Origin: Penicillus capitatus
Taxonomy: Eukaryota; Chlorophyta
DNA length: 64,000 nucleotides
Direction of reading: 5' to 3'
Assembly: GCA_965649825.1 (NCBI GenBank)
Contig: OZ287697.1
Location: 620,001-684,000 of the forward strand
Shown: positions 26,318 to 38,419 of the stretch, piece after piece
How positions within the stretch are numbered: the first letter of the stretch is position 1
Layout: the number at the start of each line of letters is the position of its first letter
The notes under the pieces: model-generated
What the model saw: the letters and a program-made list of their open reading frames with translations, nothing else
Told to the model about the DNA's origin: nothing
Databases searched by the model: none
Position numbers and translations under genes: made by a program

Positions 26318-27249
26318 GATCTCAAGATGCGAAAGGAGATGCTGAACATGCGGGGCGTAAAACACCGACTCTCGCTTCGGCCGCGGGTACGGCGAACAAG
26401 TGTCACACGTGCAGTGAGTGAATTGGCGACGGAAGGAACGACAGTCCGCGCAGCGAAGCACTGGAACGTCTTAAAAGACCCGTGTCATATCTATGCCACT
26501 GGAAACAAGAGCGTCCGCGTTCAGGTAATCCCTGTGCTTGTCAACTCAGTATCTTCAGTTGTCATCAGAACCATGGAGGCCAAGTATCGCTTGAGAACTA
26601 TATGACACTCCCAGTACAGCAGTACTACGTCCTGGATCCCCATCTGATCACTTCACTGGGAGATGATACGTTTGAATTTAATGTCCCGAAGTTGCAGGTG
26701 TGAGGTATTTCCGTCGCCCGACACTTTTTCTGACAATGTGTGCCTGGAAAGCTGTTCAATGAGTGGATCCAACCGAATGTCGTGGCGAAAGTCAACGTAA
26801 CGCCTCACAACGTTCACATTATCACAGAAGAATGCTCGATGGATGTATCGAAGATGCTCGAAACGCTGAAGCTGGAAAACCAGTGGTATATGGTATTTGA
26901 GTCGACCCTGACATGGGACAACAATTGTTCAACTGCTAATCAGCAGCCTCGTGGATTTCAGCGCATTGTAACCGGGTCGAATGAAACTTCTGCTGACAAG
27001 ACTTACGGGATGATGCACGGCAAATCGAGAGTGGATGTCTGGTGTGAGCTGGCACCTGGATTTACGTTCATGCCTAGAGATATACTGGAGAATGCCTGCA
27101 ATCTGGCAATGAATACCTTGATGCAAAGCCTGTTGCCAATCTTTATGACACAACTATCAGAGGACTACAAGAAATGGGCAACAAACAAAGATTACAGAGA
27201 AGAACGCAAGACGTGGAATATCGAGCGTTTTAAACAGAAGGTCCTATGA
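26318..27249 (+). CDS. DUF1997 family protein, probably plastid
   Basis: DUF1997 proteins occur in cyanobacteria, algae and plants; their role is poorly known. The recognisable part is VSLENYMTLPVQQYYVLDP, DTFEFNVPKLQ, and after a 54-nt intron (about 26698-26751) LFNEWIQPNVVAKVNVTP, VHIITEECSMD and the terminal helix region ending in WATNKD...KQKVL. The N-terminus from about 26318-26530 is rich in Arg, Ser and Thr, as in a transit peptide. The junction just before VSLENY at about 26525-26575 fits a GT-AG intron of 54 nt in frame with the exon reading ERPRS, but the start codon is not settled. Stop at 27249. Confidence 0.7.
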
Positions 27250-27364
27250 TCCAGTACGGCATGAATCTAGCAGCCGCCGTCTGTATGTTTCTACGGAACA
27301 GTGCATTTGTGGTGAAGATTTTTTCTGTGGTGAGGATTTTTCTGAAAAGAGACGGACGGTGGGA

Positions 27365-30085
27365 TCACCACACTTCAACTCTGCGAGCATCGCAATTGCG
27401 CTGAACGGCAAACCGACTCGAGCAGCCACGAAAGAAATCGAGATTGGGGGAATGGAGTTTGCGTTTCGCATGTCCTGCGTGGCAGATGCGATAAAGCCCT
27501 TCTGGCGTGTCCTCTTCAATCATCCAGGTCACCATCGACTTCGAGCATGGCATGACTCTCAAACCAAGGAATGGCTTCCACAAGAAACGCGTGTTCAAGT
27601 CGTCATCTGTGGCGACGAGGATCCATTCCGATGCATCGTCTATGTATCTCTCGACTGTCAAGAAAGTATGATTTAAGTGTGGTAGACTGTTTCTTGGATT
27701 CGCCGACCTAGAGGCATGAAATGAAAGACGCATACAAGATGGCGCACGGAACAAACCAGAATTCTGCCACGACCGTCTCGCCCGGAGCATAACAGTCTTT
27801 TTTGCGATCGAAGGAGATATCGCCGAAACGAATGGTGAGAGGTACGCTGTCCAGAATGACGGGAAGAGAGAAGGACCACTGATCAGCGATGTAGTTTGGC
27901 GGCTGCAGTGCACTCGATCGATGCACACCGTTTACCATGTCCCGAGCCAGTTCCACAAATTCCTATACAATCGTTTATCGAGACATATCCCGAGACAATC
28001 CGTCCTGTGCCTTGATGTAGCCTTCGAGCGTATGTGGTCCAAAAATTGTGGAGGCCCCTTCGTAACGTTGCATCTGATATTCTTCGTATGTGGTGACATA
28101 GCTTGCGTAGCCATTTGTCATACCAGAAATGACGACCTCGATATCATCACCCCAATGAGACTGCACGACATCCATGACGGCAGATTGTAGTCTTCTTCCA
28201 GCCATCGTAGTCATTTCAGCAGGGATGCAGACCACGACCAGCTGCCCGATCTTCAGAATCTGGAACTGCAGTATCTCAGGCTGCCTACGAAAGCAGAATC
28301 AGAAGATGCGATTCGGCCTTCTGCGATAACCAAGGTATCGGCTGCGTCATTTCTCCGGTGTCGAGTAAAATCGGTTTCGGATGGTGACAGGTCTGCTGAT
28401 GTCTGGATGCCTTTTTGAGAATCGAACTCGCGAAATCCCAAAACGGCGAATGTTTGAGACAGCCCTGTACGAAATCGAATGCCCCGGGTCCTGCACACAA
28501 CAACACTCTGCTGAAGGCCCGGCAATGAGAGACTGCCACCATCTGTGGTCCCGGCAGCAAAACTGTATCCCATGGCAGGACGGCACATGTCTCTATGCTC
28601 GTTCCCTTTCAGGGACAAACTGGAAATGTTCAAGAAGAGACTGCGAGCATCAATGCTTCCTTTCAACTTAAAGGATTCTTTCTCGTACAGCTCTTTCGCT
28701 TTTAGAAACTGCTTTTCGGCAATCATGCCGCTGCTTCTGAAGCTATCTGGCCATCCGGGCCCTCGACCGTGGCACAGCTCATTTCGTCCACCACATGTGC
28801 TTGTGGAAATTTCACACGGCTTTTGAGTATCGCTGCAGAAGGCACCGCCAGTGTTGGGAGATACATCACCGCTGTTGCTTTGAGCAAATCCAGCCACAAA
28901 CGCATCCTCGCTACTGCGGTTTGTGTACCCTCCACCGCTCCTCTGTCGGCCGATGTATTTTTCAAACAACTGCGAAGCTGCTCCCTTGTTATCGCCGCTG
29001 ATCAGGGTCACTGAATTATTCAAGGCTGTTCCGTGAACGGCAAACCAGTTTAGCAAACCTATCTCTCTAAAAAACAAGACGATCCACGATAACGATAACA
29101 ACACAGAGCTTTGTGACCGGCCGGATTCTTTCAGGAATTTCAGTTGGACCATCGTCTTGTCGGTATCGTATGGATATCGTGCCCGTTCTTCTCTAGGATT
29201 GTTCAGATAGGCTGTGGGGCTTCGATTGATGCTTGCGTCCAGTAACTCGCCCTTTGACAGTAACACCTGTCCCACAACTGCACTTTCATGTGCCATTCGG
29301 ATTGCCTGCATGCACACACAGAGCACACGCACATCGTCATCCAGTTCCATCACAAATAGAGAGAGCATTCGCACTTTGACAATGCCTGAGATCTGAGCAT
29401 CAAATGTGTCTTGGACGAATCCCATGGTGGCAAGGCTGTAGAGAAAGTACTGTAGATATCCACCAGGCGCGGTGTGGGTGTGTGTTGGATTGATGGCCAC
29501 ATTCGATTCCGTATACAGATCACCGTACATATCCTGTTCCAGCAACATCTCTCTTAAGATGGTGAGATGCAAGAATGGCGTCATTACCTTCAATTTTTTA
29601 ACGACATGCATCGTCACTGCTTGTGAAGCCGCACAAGCTTCCATGCTGACGTAAACCACTCTCTTCCTGACAGGAAGGACATGCTTCTCTCCTTGCTAAC
29701 TGCCCAAAGTCGCATGTGTTTCGTACTCTGTCTCTGTGGGATGACCCATAAGAAATGCTCGAGCCCAGAGGCGAGTGTGAATCCCGTTCAGTACCTGAGC
29801 TGTCTTGCCGTAGCCCATCGCCTCTGTCTGAGCAGCAGGTCCAGTGATGTCTGCCTTTCCGACGCCAATGAGGTACTCGGCCGAGACGGAAGTGAAGGAG
29901 ACGAGCAACAAGGTGTGCAGGAAAACATGTCTGTATGACAAGACAGGAACCGCTATCGCTGCAGTGGCCACGAGTGCTGCTTTCGCACGCTTCGCTTTCG
30001 GACAGGACAATAGGGATTCGTTCATGATGGAGCTTTCAGGAAAGTGCCGCTTTCTCAGGGACAGCTTGCGCAACGCAGCTGTCAC
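27365..30085 (-). CDS. neutral ceramidase
   Basis: Hydrolyses ceramide to sphingosine and fatty acid, in the secretory pathway or at the cell surface. The N-terminal hydrophobic segment FLHTLLLVSFTSVSA acts as signal or anchor, followed by EYLIGVGKADITGPAAQ and MGYGKTAQ. Then NPTHTHTAPGGYLQYFLY with zinc-binding His residues, and the nucleophile motif NSGDVSPNTGGAFC. C-terminal immunoglobulin-like part: DISFDRKKDCYAPGETV, NPRNSLPHLNHTFLTVE, and the end EDTPEGLYRICHAGHAKR with FFRGCSSRFAV. All hallmark motifs are there. Several short introns are needed (for example near 29690, 28250, 27950 and 27740). Start could be ATG 30085 or the Met about 60 nt further in. The gene is convergent with the DUF1997 gene; their stops are about 115 bp apart. 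Confidence 0.93.
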
Positions 30086-30454
30086 ATCATAGGGCGATTC
30101 AGATCAAAACTAGAAACTCACAATTCTTATCACTTCTGTCCGACATACCGAAAATGTCCAACCACCATATGTCCTTCACAGTGGACTTAGCAACAATGGT
30201 CATTTCCATTTGCACGTGACAGAGTGTTCAGCCCAGTTTCATACGAAATGGAATCCTCTAGAGGATCCTTATTGAAACGTACACGCTGACAAAGCTTAGA
30301 GTGGCATACCAACATAGGAGTCACACAGTATGTGTGATTTATGGTCACGACTTATAAACAGATGTGGATGAAATATGATGAAATTTCACCTAGAAACATA
30401 CAGATGCCGCCTTCAAGGAGCTGCCATTTGTATGATCCTATCTAGTGACTGGCT
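30086..30454. other. intergenic region between ceramidase and trypsin-like gene
   Basis: No supported gene. It holds the 5' region of the ceramidase gene and the 3' end of the first trypsin-like gene. Confidence 0.4.
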
Positions 30455-31544
30455 TTAGGCTTCCTTAAACGCCTTGGATTTCACTGCAACAGCACAGGGA
30501 TCCTCGTTTGATGAAGTGTGTCATGCAAGAGCAGATTTTGTGCTTACGTGTCTTCTTGATGAATTTCCTGTATTTATAGACGTCCATGAAAACAGCAACT
30601 CCTTTCGTCTCTGTGCACTCTCCTGTGGCAAAGGATGCGATGCCAATCAAAACATCCTTATACTGAAGGACGGTTGGCCGTAAGATCAGCGGACCTCCAT
30701 CGTCGCCATTGCACAAACCGATGCTTGATTTTTGTCGCACACAAAGATCGTTCGTTTTCAACGGCGGGTCAATGTCGTATCTGGTATTGCAGTGTGAATT
30801 GTTAAAGGTCTGGAAATCGGAAGCTTGGAGAGAGAAAGAAAAACTGCCACCAACAGACGTGCGGCCGTATCCCATGAAAAACAGATTGTCGCGGTCCTCA
30901 GCATCTTTGGCTCCCAATGTCGGTATCGGTGAAGCACACGTGTCCTTATTGAGTTTGAGAATGATGATGTCATTGCCATCCTCTGTCGATCCCGTCCAAT
31001 CCGGATGCGGAAAAGCACGAACCGTCTTTCTTTTCTAACAAAAAACAGACCCCATTCGATCATACGCATCTATCTCTCTGACAAAGAAGGTCACTTGAAT
31101 CGGCTCATCGCTGTTCACCCCGCCAATGTATAAATCGGGAGTGATGGTTGCTTTCTTGCTCGTGCGGGGGTCAACACAATGCGCTGCGGTCAGCACGGCG
31201 TCCTTAGCAATCAACACTCCGCCACAAAGATGCTCTTTCTGTGCCGTCTTGTCACTGTCACACTCCCAGTCACATCGCATATGCTTCCCCGATGCATCCC
31301 GCCCACACTTACCGGACGGAAACGATGAACGGATGCTGTCCTTGGAAATCACACGTAAAGGTCGGGAAATCAAAGTCCTCAGGTAGCTCTGGTATCTCCG
31401 ACGTCGGTTGTTTCGGAAGGACTCCTTTCTCTAATAAGCAACTTTACACAAGAGCGCCTACTGATGACGAAGCATACGTGCCACAACGGTCGTTATTGAG
31501 CAGACCAAAAGCAGAAAGGGTAAGTATTTCTGCGCGCGAAACAT
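30455..31544 (-). CDS. trypsin-like (S1A) protein lacking the catalytic serine
   Basis: A secreted chymotrypsin-fold protein. Signal peptide from ATG 31544 (MFRAQKYLPFLLLVCSITT, hydrophobic). Then the protease domain: HLCGGVLIAKDAVLTAAHCV keeps the catalytic His, GNDIIILKLNK keeps the Asp, but the serine motif reads CNGDDGGP instead of GDSGGP. The codon is GAT where the neighbouring copy has AGT. Loss of the nucleophile makes it a predicted inactive homologue. The last intron (gtaagc ... ttgcag, about 30483-30546) leads to a short final exon ending at TAA 30455. It is a tandem duplicate of the gene at 32074-33116, sharing even the final-exon sequence (ccttggatttcact on the plus strand). Confidence 0.85.
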
Positions 31545-32073
31545 TTTCGTTCTCGTAGAGATTGTCTTAGCGAAGAAGAAACGCATACAACAACGTAGTA
31601 CGATGGTTATAGTGATGTCTGACTGTCTACTCGTTCGCTGGGTCTTGTCAAACAGGCGGCTGATGACAAATAGACTCAGCAAGAAAAGCAATACCTGTAT
31701 GGATGTCCAAACGAAGCAATGTGGGGAATGCCATCGGCGGGGCTTTGACAGTGACGCTGCTGTTTGGGATATCTCTCGGGAAACGCACGTGGTATGTTGG
31801 CGACGGAATCCAGGAGGCCATCCGCGTCAGTCCCATCACCGACGTCTCGTCTTCGGTATCGATACGAGCACAGGACACACAAATCATCATGATTTACCAT
31901 TTCAGTTTTCTAGTTTCAAATAACGGCACGACTCTTTCGTGACAGATACTGACTAGGGTGATCCATAGGCGATCATCATTAAGGGCGATCAATGAATGAG
32001 CAGTATCTCATCGGTCGAATAAGAAATTGGCCATTGGAGGAATCAGAGACTCTATCGAATCTAGGTCGCATTC
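31545..32073. other. spacer between the two tandem trypsin-like genes
   Basis: About 530 bp without a supported gene. It is the 5' region of the inactive copy and the 3' flank of the active copy. Confidence 0.4.
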
Positions 32074-33116
32074 TTAAAATCCTTGGATTTCACTAGACAC
32101 GACACGCAAAGATCACGACACTTTCGTAGCAACACAGAGATTTTACGTACTTTCACTCTCGATCCACTTTCTGTATTTGTAGACTTCGGTGAAGACGGAA
32201 ACGCCTTGTGATTCTGTACAGGACACGGATGAAAAGGATGCTATACCAATCACCACGTCCTTAAATCTGATGACAGTCGGTCGTCGGATCATCGGACCGC
32301 CACTGTCGCCACTGCACAGCCCGGCATCTGTTCTTCCTCGCGCACAGAGTTCATTCTCGTGCAGAGGTCGGATTATTTCGTATCGACTGTCGCAGAATGT
32401 GTTGTTAAAGGTAGTGAAATCCGCTATTTGAAGCCTGGCGGCGAAGATCGACCCTTCCGATCCGCGACCATAACCCAGAAACGTCAAACCGTCACGATTT
32501 GTTGCATCTGGGGCGCCGAGCTGCGGAATCCTCCAAATGCACGATGGTTTGTTGAGCTTAAGGACGACAATGTCGTTGCCATCTATTTCAGATCCTGTCC
32601 AATCTGGATGGGGAAAGGCGCGGACTGTTTGACGCACCTAATGAAAAGAGTGACCTTGTTCAATATGGTCTCTCACTCAAATAGATCATTACTTGAATCG
32701 GGTTATTCCTTTGCTCGCCGCCGATGTATACAACGGGAGTTGTTGTTGCTTTCTGATTGGCTCGAGGGTCGACACAGTGCGCTGCCGTCAGTACGGCGTT
32801 TTTGGCGATCAACACTCCGCCACAAAGATGCTCTTTCTTAGCCGTCTTGTCACTGTCACACTTTCAATCACATCATACCGTCAGACGCATGGCACATACC
32901 GAACGGAAACGATGTAGGCATACTGCCCTTGAGAAGTACATGTGAAATCCGTGGTCTCGAAGTCCTCAGATAGCTGTCGAGCACGTCGAGGCAATCTCCC
33001 TGTCAAACGCTTCTTGCTCAAACGGTCGTTCGCTGGAACAAGGCGTTACATGCTGATGTGACGGCCACTGTCAAGACCATAAGCACAAAGAGGAAGCATC
33101 CTCGCACGCGGAACAT
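32074..33116 (-). CDS. trypsin-like (S1A) serine protease
   Basis: Secreted serine endopeptidase. Signal peptide from ATG 33116 (MFRVRGCFLFVLMVLTVAV). The catalytic triad is complete: LTAAHCVD (His), GNDIVVLKLNK (Asp), CSGDSGGPM (Ser). The C-terminus VYKYRKWIESES is followed by a short final exon after an intron of about 52 nt, as in the sister gene. The order signal peptide, short propeptide, protease suggests an extracellular or vacuolar digestive or defence protease. The substrate-pocket residue could not be assigned with certainty. Its 5' end faces the MYSM1-like gene (ATG 33339) across a gap of about 220 bp, probably a shared promoter region. Confidence 0.9.
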
Positions 33117-33338
33117 TTTTGTCGCAGCTGGCATTATCTTTAAAAAATACAGGCCACTGGATTCTGTGTTCAGTAATATGACGCTGATAATGCGTAAACG
33201 TCGCATCAGAACATTCTGGGGGAGTCGCGTTGTGCGTACGTGCGTGTGTGAAGATCGTTGTTGCTTGCTCGGTTGGGGTCTTCGAATTTTGCCCGTCACT
33301 TGTGCGCCGCACGCGAGAGTGGCACGTTGTGGACGCCC

Positions 33339-35216
33339 ATGGCGGCGGATCCCGAAAGCACTGACCTCATCGAGAAGCTCCTTTCAGGAGATGACCCGTA
33401 TCCCTACGAAGAAATCGAACAAGTCCTCGACGATGACCCTAACGACTCAGACTATCGAGAAACGCCTGCCAGAAAGAAACCACGTGAATGCGTCCGTCAC
33501 TTTCTGTCGTGGTCGTAGGCCTTTTCGCGCAAACTTAGGTGGTGCGAAGCCGCGCGGAAGGAAGGGGAGCGATTCCACGAGCCCAACGAAAAGGGAAACG
33601 CAAGAAGGGTCACGACGACGACGCAAAGATTCGGGACAACACCGTGGAAGGGGTCGGTTTTGGACAGAAGAGGAGGAGACGCTCTTTCTTGAGGCGCTCG
33701 AAATGTATGGACGCGATTGGAAACGCTGTGCCGAGTATGTGGGTTCGCGCGATGCCCGATCCGTGACGAGTCATGCGCAGAAGCACTTTATCAAATTATG
33801 CCTTCATGGAAAGCCATTGCCTCCAAAAGTCGCCGAAAGCGGTTTAGGTTACACACTCTCTGGAAAACCGTTGGATCCGTTATCCGCTGCAGCTCAGTCT
33901 TATGGTTTCAGAGATGAGATCATACGGAGTGCGTTCCGAGTTTGTGAGGTCGTGTGTGAGATGCGGTGATGTTAGATCTAACTTCGGAGCAACTGGCCGT
34001 CATCCGTGGAGGTATCATCATGGAGAATGTGGACAGAAATCCGGCGACAGTGACTGAAGTGGATGCAATGGCAACTGAACAGGAGGATGCAAAGATGGCC
34101 GTCGATATGCCCAACGCAACGACATCGGCGCCGGCTCCACACACCGAGCAGCCTTCTCCCGTCAAGGCAGCCCCGGCAAAGGATGAGAGCTGGGAATACA
34201 TCCGCAACATGCGAACAGACTATGCACTCAATCGACCGCAAAGAGCAGCCACGCGTAATCGCAGAGTTCAAATGGGTAGCACTTCAGAGAGCATTCAGTT
34301 AGTTGAATGTGAGGAGTTTATGAACGCGGCGTCGGATGGAGAGGGCATTGAACAGCCCTTTACCATCGACATTACGGCAGAGGCCTTGTTTTTGATGGAT
34401 TTTCATGCACATCTAAGCGAGTTCGAGGTCATTGGCCTGTTGGCTGGAAAATGGGATGCCGATCGCCGTCATCTATCCATCCGCGAAGCCATTCCTTGCC
34501 AGAGAGCTCAAGGCAGCGAAACGCGAACTTCTGTCGAACTCGATCCAGCATCTGAGGTTCAGGCACGGTCTGAGATGGTCGAAAAAGGATTGGTCGGTTC
34601 AGGATGGTACCATTCCCATCCTGTCTTCTCAGCGACGCCTTCGCTAAAGGACATCGAAAATCAACGCAACTATCAGACGCTGTTTCGCAGAGAAGACTCA
34701 CATGTGGAGCCCTTTGTCGGATGGATCATCAGTCCTTATGATCCTCTACTTCCATCGCCCATCTCTCGCATGTGTGGATTCTTTGTGTTGGAGAGGAGTC
34801 AAGGGATCAAACCCTTTCGATTGAAGTCTTTCGCGATTTTCTCTCTCTATGTGTCATATCTGGGGTCTCTTAGGTTTGATGTGGTACATCGACTGGCAGA
34901 GATCTCACCAAATCTGCTGTATACATGTGAGCGCGTATTGCAGATGACGAAGTCAGAATCAGGCCGAATGGAACTGACAGCGACTTGGCGAGAATGGACA
35001 TCGGTCAAAGAAGAACAGCAGACGGGTGGACCGCTGAGGAAATTTGACAAAATGAAGCTCTCATTGATGTCGTACTTCGAGGATAGCCAGGCAGACGGGG
35101 CACAAGAACTGGGAGAAGCACTCGAGAGGAAAATAGAAGAGACTTGGGGTGTGACATTGACAGAGAGAAAGACGGAGATTCCCACCGAAGAAACCATCAC
35201 CGATGCAAAAATGTAA
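33339..35216 (+). CDS. MYSM1-like histone H2A deubiquitinase (Myb + MPN/JAMM)
   Basis: Domain order: acidic N-terminus (DDPYPYEEIEQVLDDDPND), basic linker, a Myb/SANT domain of the SHAQKYF type (RFWTEEEETLFLEALEMYG, SVTSHAQKHFIKLCL), Asp/Glu-rich linker, then an MPN+ metalloprotease domain. The JAMM motif is intact: upstream Glu in EFEVIGLLAG, then WYHSHPVFSATPSLKDI with both His residues, Ser and Asp. Family members (MYSM1, 2A-DUB) remove ubiquitin from histone H2A and derepress genes in the nucleus. The SWIRM domain that lies between Myb and MPN in animal MYSM1 is not visible. The Myb exons end around 33900 and the MPN exon starts near 33990. The start at ATG 33339 gives MAADPESTDLIEK. Confidence 0.88.
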
Positions 35217-35364
35217 ACAAAGTTTTTAAGATCGAGATATTTACATAACATGAGGGCACTATCACCCAATAGTCTCAAATCCAGAGCAGTTTTTCAGGCT
35301 CGTCCCATACGGCAGCGATGAAAGAGCATTAAGTGAGGGGTGCATTCAAAAGAGTGAGATATCG

Positions 35365-36910
35365 TTACTCTGTTTCGCCTCTGGTGACATCCTCCTCTTC
35401 GGACGTCATATCTACTTCGTCCAGATCATCTGGGCGGCTTGGTAGAGGAGCGAGGAGTGAGGCCAACATATCTTCGGCGCCAGAAGGCTCCACATCCGTC
35501 TCACCTTGTCGTTGTTCCTTGACATCGTTCAGTGTTTTTCCCATGATGGTCGTGAATCTGTGCTGGACAGTGCTGTGGATCTGATCCCACGCCTCGGATG
35601 TTAACCATCCAGTATCTGCTGAGCACGAGGTTCGTGTGTGAGAGGCGTCTTTCAATAGAGATTGAATCAAATCGTCCTCGAGGTCACACAACTGCAGAAC
35701 TGTGTTCTTCTCCAAAGGCCACGTTTCAAATCTACATACGCCAATCTGGCATCTGATCTTTTCGCATATCGCGGATCACTCAACCGATTCATCTGCACGA
35801 TTGTGTGACCTTTCACCAGATCTCTCATGCTTGTCAGTTTTGCCGATTTAGCTGCTCGATAATACCTATCCATCGAAAGAAGCCATCAAGAAACGGCGTC
35901 TCGTTGTGGCAGCGCATGCCATGTTTGTGGAATGGAGTAGAGAATTGTTTGAAGTACTTTGGCTTGGGCGTCTGTGCGTGGATCGTATCCTTTCTTAATC
36001 CATAGCTTCCGCCAGGGACCTGCATGTCACATGTCACTCTTTCTCACACATTTCGACAGACACCGTCTCCAAATCGATAACAGAAATGCGACAGCAAGGA
36101 AGCCATCTCTTCCTTTGGAAGGATCGAAGAGGTATGGTGCAGCAACATGTGCTTCGACCAGACAGGCCGTTCGGAAAACAGTTCTTCGATGCATGACCAT
36201 TTTTCCGGGAACGATGCGTCGGCATCTGTCACGATCACATCCATCCGTTCGTTCGTTCGTTCAGCAAAAAAGTGGACAATGACCGGCATCCATCGGCGGT
36301 TCAGTCATTTGGGGCACCGCCAAGGAAGTGAAGTGCACGAACTGACGTTTCTGTCGAACATTGCCTGCCAGTCACATTATCAATCCAGTATATCTCCTCT
36401 AAACACACCTTTCATCACATGCACCGGCACACTCTTGTCCTTCATGATCGCTTCCGTCATATAGGGAATTTTTGAGAATCGAGGGGCCACTGCCATAAGG
36501 GGTTCCGGTGCAAAATGCGGTTGCTCGGATACCATTTTCTCAAAGAGGCGTCCTTGAGCTGTCACGACCGACGTCATTTTCCCAAACGTATCCGTGGGAA
36601 GTCGGTCTGGCGTGTAGGCAAAATCGCAAATCTCCTCACAGCGATACACGCCATCAACAAGAGCCACAATTTCGGCTGTCCCATCATTCCCGAGTCTCAG
36701 AATGCCACTCTTTGTCTCACTCCTTTCGAATTGCAACGCGTGATCAGCAGGATTGTCCTTCTGCCACGTCAAGGACAGGCACTGTCTGTCGATTTCCACC
36801 TTCCTCACAGCTTCCACTCCTCCAAGAGTCTTCAGAGCAGCTGTCACATCTTCCACCGCTGCCGGGTACTCGACCACGAAGGCGCGCTGCTCGGGAAGCT
36901 CTCCTTGCAT
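35365..36910 (-). CDS. transcription factor IIIC subunit 5 (TFIIIC63/tau95-like)
   Basis: Part of the TFIIIC complex that recruits RNA polymerase III to tRNA and related genes. Exon 1 (36910 to about 36405) has the N-terminal barrel: VEYPAAVEDVTAALKTLGG, LSLTW, SGILRL, and PPRFSKIPYM-like text matching the FSkyd...Y segment. A downstream exon, frame fixed by a cag at about 36023, gives GPWRKLWIKKGYDPRTDAQ, AKVLQTILYS, the hallmark of the DNA-binding C-domain. The protein ends in an acidic tail (DLDEVDMTSEEED) at 35365. Introns are short. It is divergently oriented to the amidotransferase-like gene, with start codons about 320 bp apart. The middle exons between 36380 and 36030 are only partly resolved. 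Confidence 0.85.
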
Positions 36911-37231
36911 CTCATTTCACGACAGGACAGATGTGACGTCTATCTTGTTATATCTTCTGTGTCGCATCGCGGCTCGGTCGAATTGAAGCGGAGGGTTCTC
37001 GACTCTCATTCCAAGCATTGTGCCGAGTCATTGAATGCAACCTGGCTCTTTCTTTTGTTTCGTCCCAAAGTGCGTCTCCTTCGCGCGTCTTTATGTATCC
37101 GACGTGGGCGCGCTCTGTAGGAAAGGCGCTGTTACGGGTTGGCTGCCTTTCTGCAAAACAGTCCAACGTGGAATCTATCGAACACTGAATGCTGTTCTGA
37201 AAAAGTACGGTGTCCGTATGTGGGCCCCTCG
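36911..37231. promoter_or_regulatory. divergent upstream region of TFIIIC5 and amidotransferase-like genes
   Basis: Shared 5' region of two divergent genes; no conserved promoter element was recognised. Confidence 0.35.
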
Positions 37232-38095
37232 ATGCAATATGTGAACGTTAGAACGGACGACGGGGACCTGACCGTAGGCGAAGACGACACCGGTGAGCAT
37301 TCCCCTGAAGGTCTGGACGACAGCAATCTTTTCCATTGCACACACGTCGATACACGTCGCCGCCAAACATCGCTTGTCTATCCTGGCGCGGGAGTGACCG
37401 TGCGATCGGGTATCCTCGAACTGACACATCATCTGTCGCGCAAGGAACCCAACGTCTACGCAACAGAGAAGGCGTTTATTGTCTTACGTGGCTACATTTC
37501 AAATGTCGAAGATCTTTGCGCCCGTATGGGTCGTTTCAGTCCCTTCGCGGCAAAGGACATTGTCGCGGAGAATGATGACGGCTCTGAGTTAACTATTGGT
37601 GATTTGACAGCCCGTGTGCTGTTGCATCTCTATCTGGGCGACAAAGCAAAGGATCCCCTCCTTGTCCTCTCCGAACTGCAGGGACATTACGCATTTGTCA
37701 TCTACGACAGCGAGCAGAAGAGCGTTTTTGCAGCTCGGGACGCTTCAGGAAAGCAGCCATTGTACTATACAACGAATCGCGAGAAGGGTATGTCGTTGTC
37801 GAGTGTGCCTCTGACAGAGATGGCGACGTGGAAGGAGGTCCCGCCGGGGCATTATCTGTATGGCCGTCATCCTCAACTCATGCAGTTTGCCCTGACACCG
37901 GATCAGCTGATGGCGCGTTGGAGTTTAGATCTCGACGATGAGCCGGAGTTCTATTCGTCTCTGGACAGTGCCGATCCTGAAACGCGTCGCAGTCGCAGTC
38001 GCAGTCTTGGCCTGGTCGATACATTTCGTCATCGGATTTCTCCTTTTTTCCAGCATCATGAGCACTCGGATCCTCGTCATACTCAAACGCTTTGA
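37232..38095 (+). CDS. class-II glutamine-amidotransferase-like protein (DUF3700/TSJT1 type)
   Basis: An Ntn-hydrolase fold related to the glutaminase domain of asparagine synthetase. Recognisable strands include EKAFIVLRGYISNVEDLCAR, LLHLYLGDKAKDPLLVLSEL, GHYAFVIYDSEQKSVFAARD and GKQPLYYT. It resembles plant TSJT1/aluminium-induced proteins (DUF3700). There is no synthetase domain and no N-terminal Cys nucleophile can be seen, so it is probably not a glutaminase. ATG 37232 (MQYVNVRTDDGD) is preferred; an in-frame upstream start at about 37139 is possible. The C-terminal 60 residues are Arg/Ser-rich (RRSRSRS) and His-rich. Single exon. Confidence 0.7.
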   Translation: MQYVNVRTDDGDLTVGEDDTGEHSPEGLDDSNLFHCTHVDTRRRQTSLVYPGAGVTVRSGILELTHHLSRKEPNVYATEKAFIVLRGYISNVEDLCARMGRFSPFAAKDIVAENDDGSELTIGDLTARVLLHLYLGDKAKDPLLVLSELQGHYAFVIYDSEQKSVFAARDASGKQPLYYTTNREKGMSLSSVPLTEMATWKEVPPGHYLYGRHPQLMQFALTPDQLMARWSLDLDDEPEFYSSLDSADPETRRSRSRSLGLVDTFRHRISPFFQHHEHSDPRHTQTL

Positions 38096-38419
38096 CTGAT
38101 TGATCGATCCTCTTGATTCGCCGATGTACTGCTTTGATATTGTCGGACATGGATTTTATAAGTGTCTGTCATCATCTGAAAAGAAAGATAGAATGGAGAA
38201 ACTTGTCATAGGGACGGTGTTTTACAAGCACAAGACTATGTTCTTTGTTTGACGCTGTGGCTGTTATTGTGACATCAACTAAGCCATTTTTCCAGTGGGT
38301 ACTGGATTCTGTGGGCATATGTGCTGATGACGGTCTGTACAACATCGGATGTGTAAACGCGAATGCGTGGAATGGCATCTGTCATGAGTTAGTCGATGAG
38401 GTACTCAGATGGACAGAAA
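38096..38419. other. intergenic region, no gene seen
   Basis: About 320 bp between two plus-strand genes; no supported feature. Confidence 0.35.
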
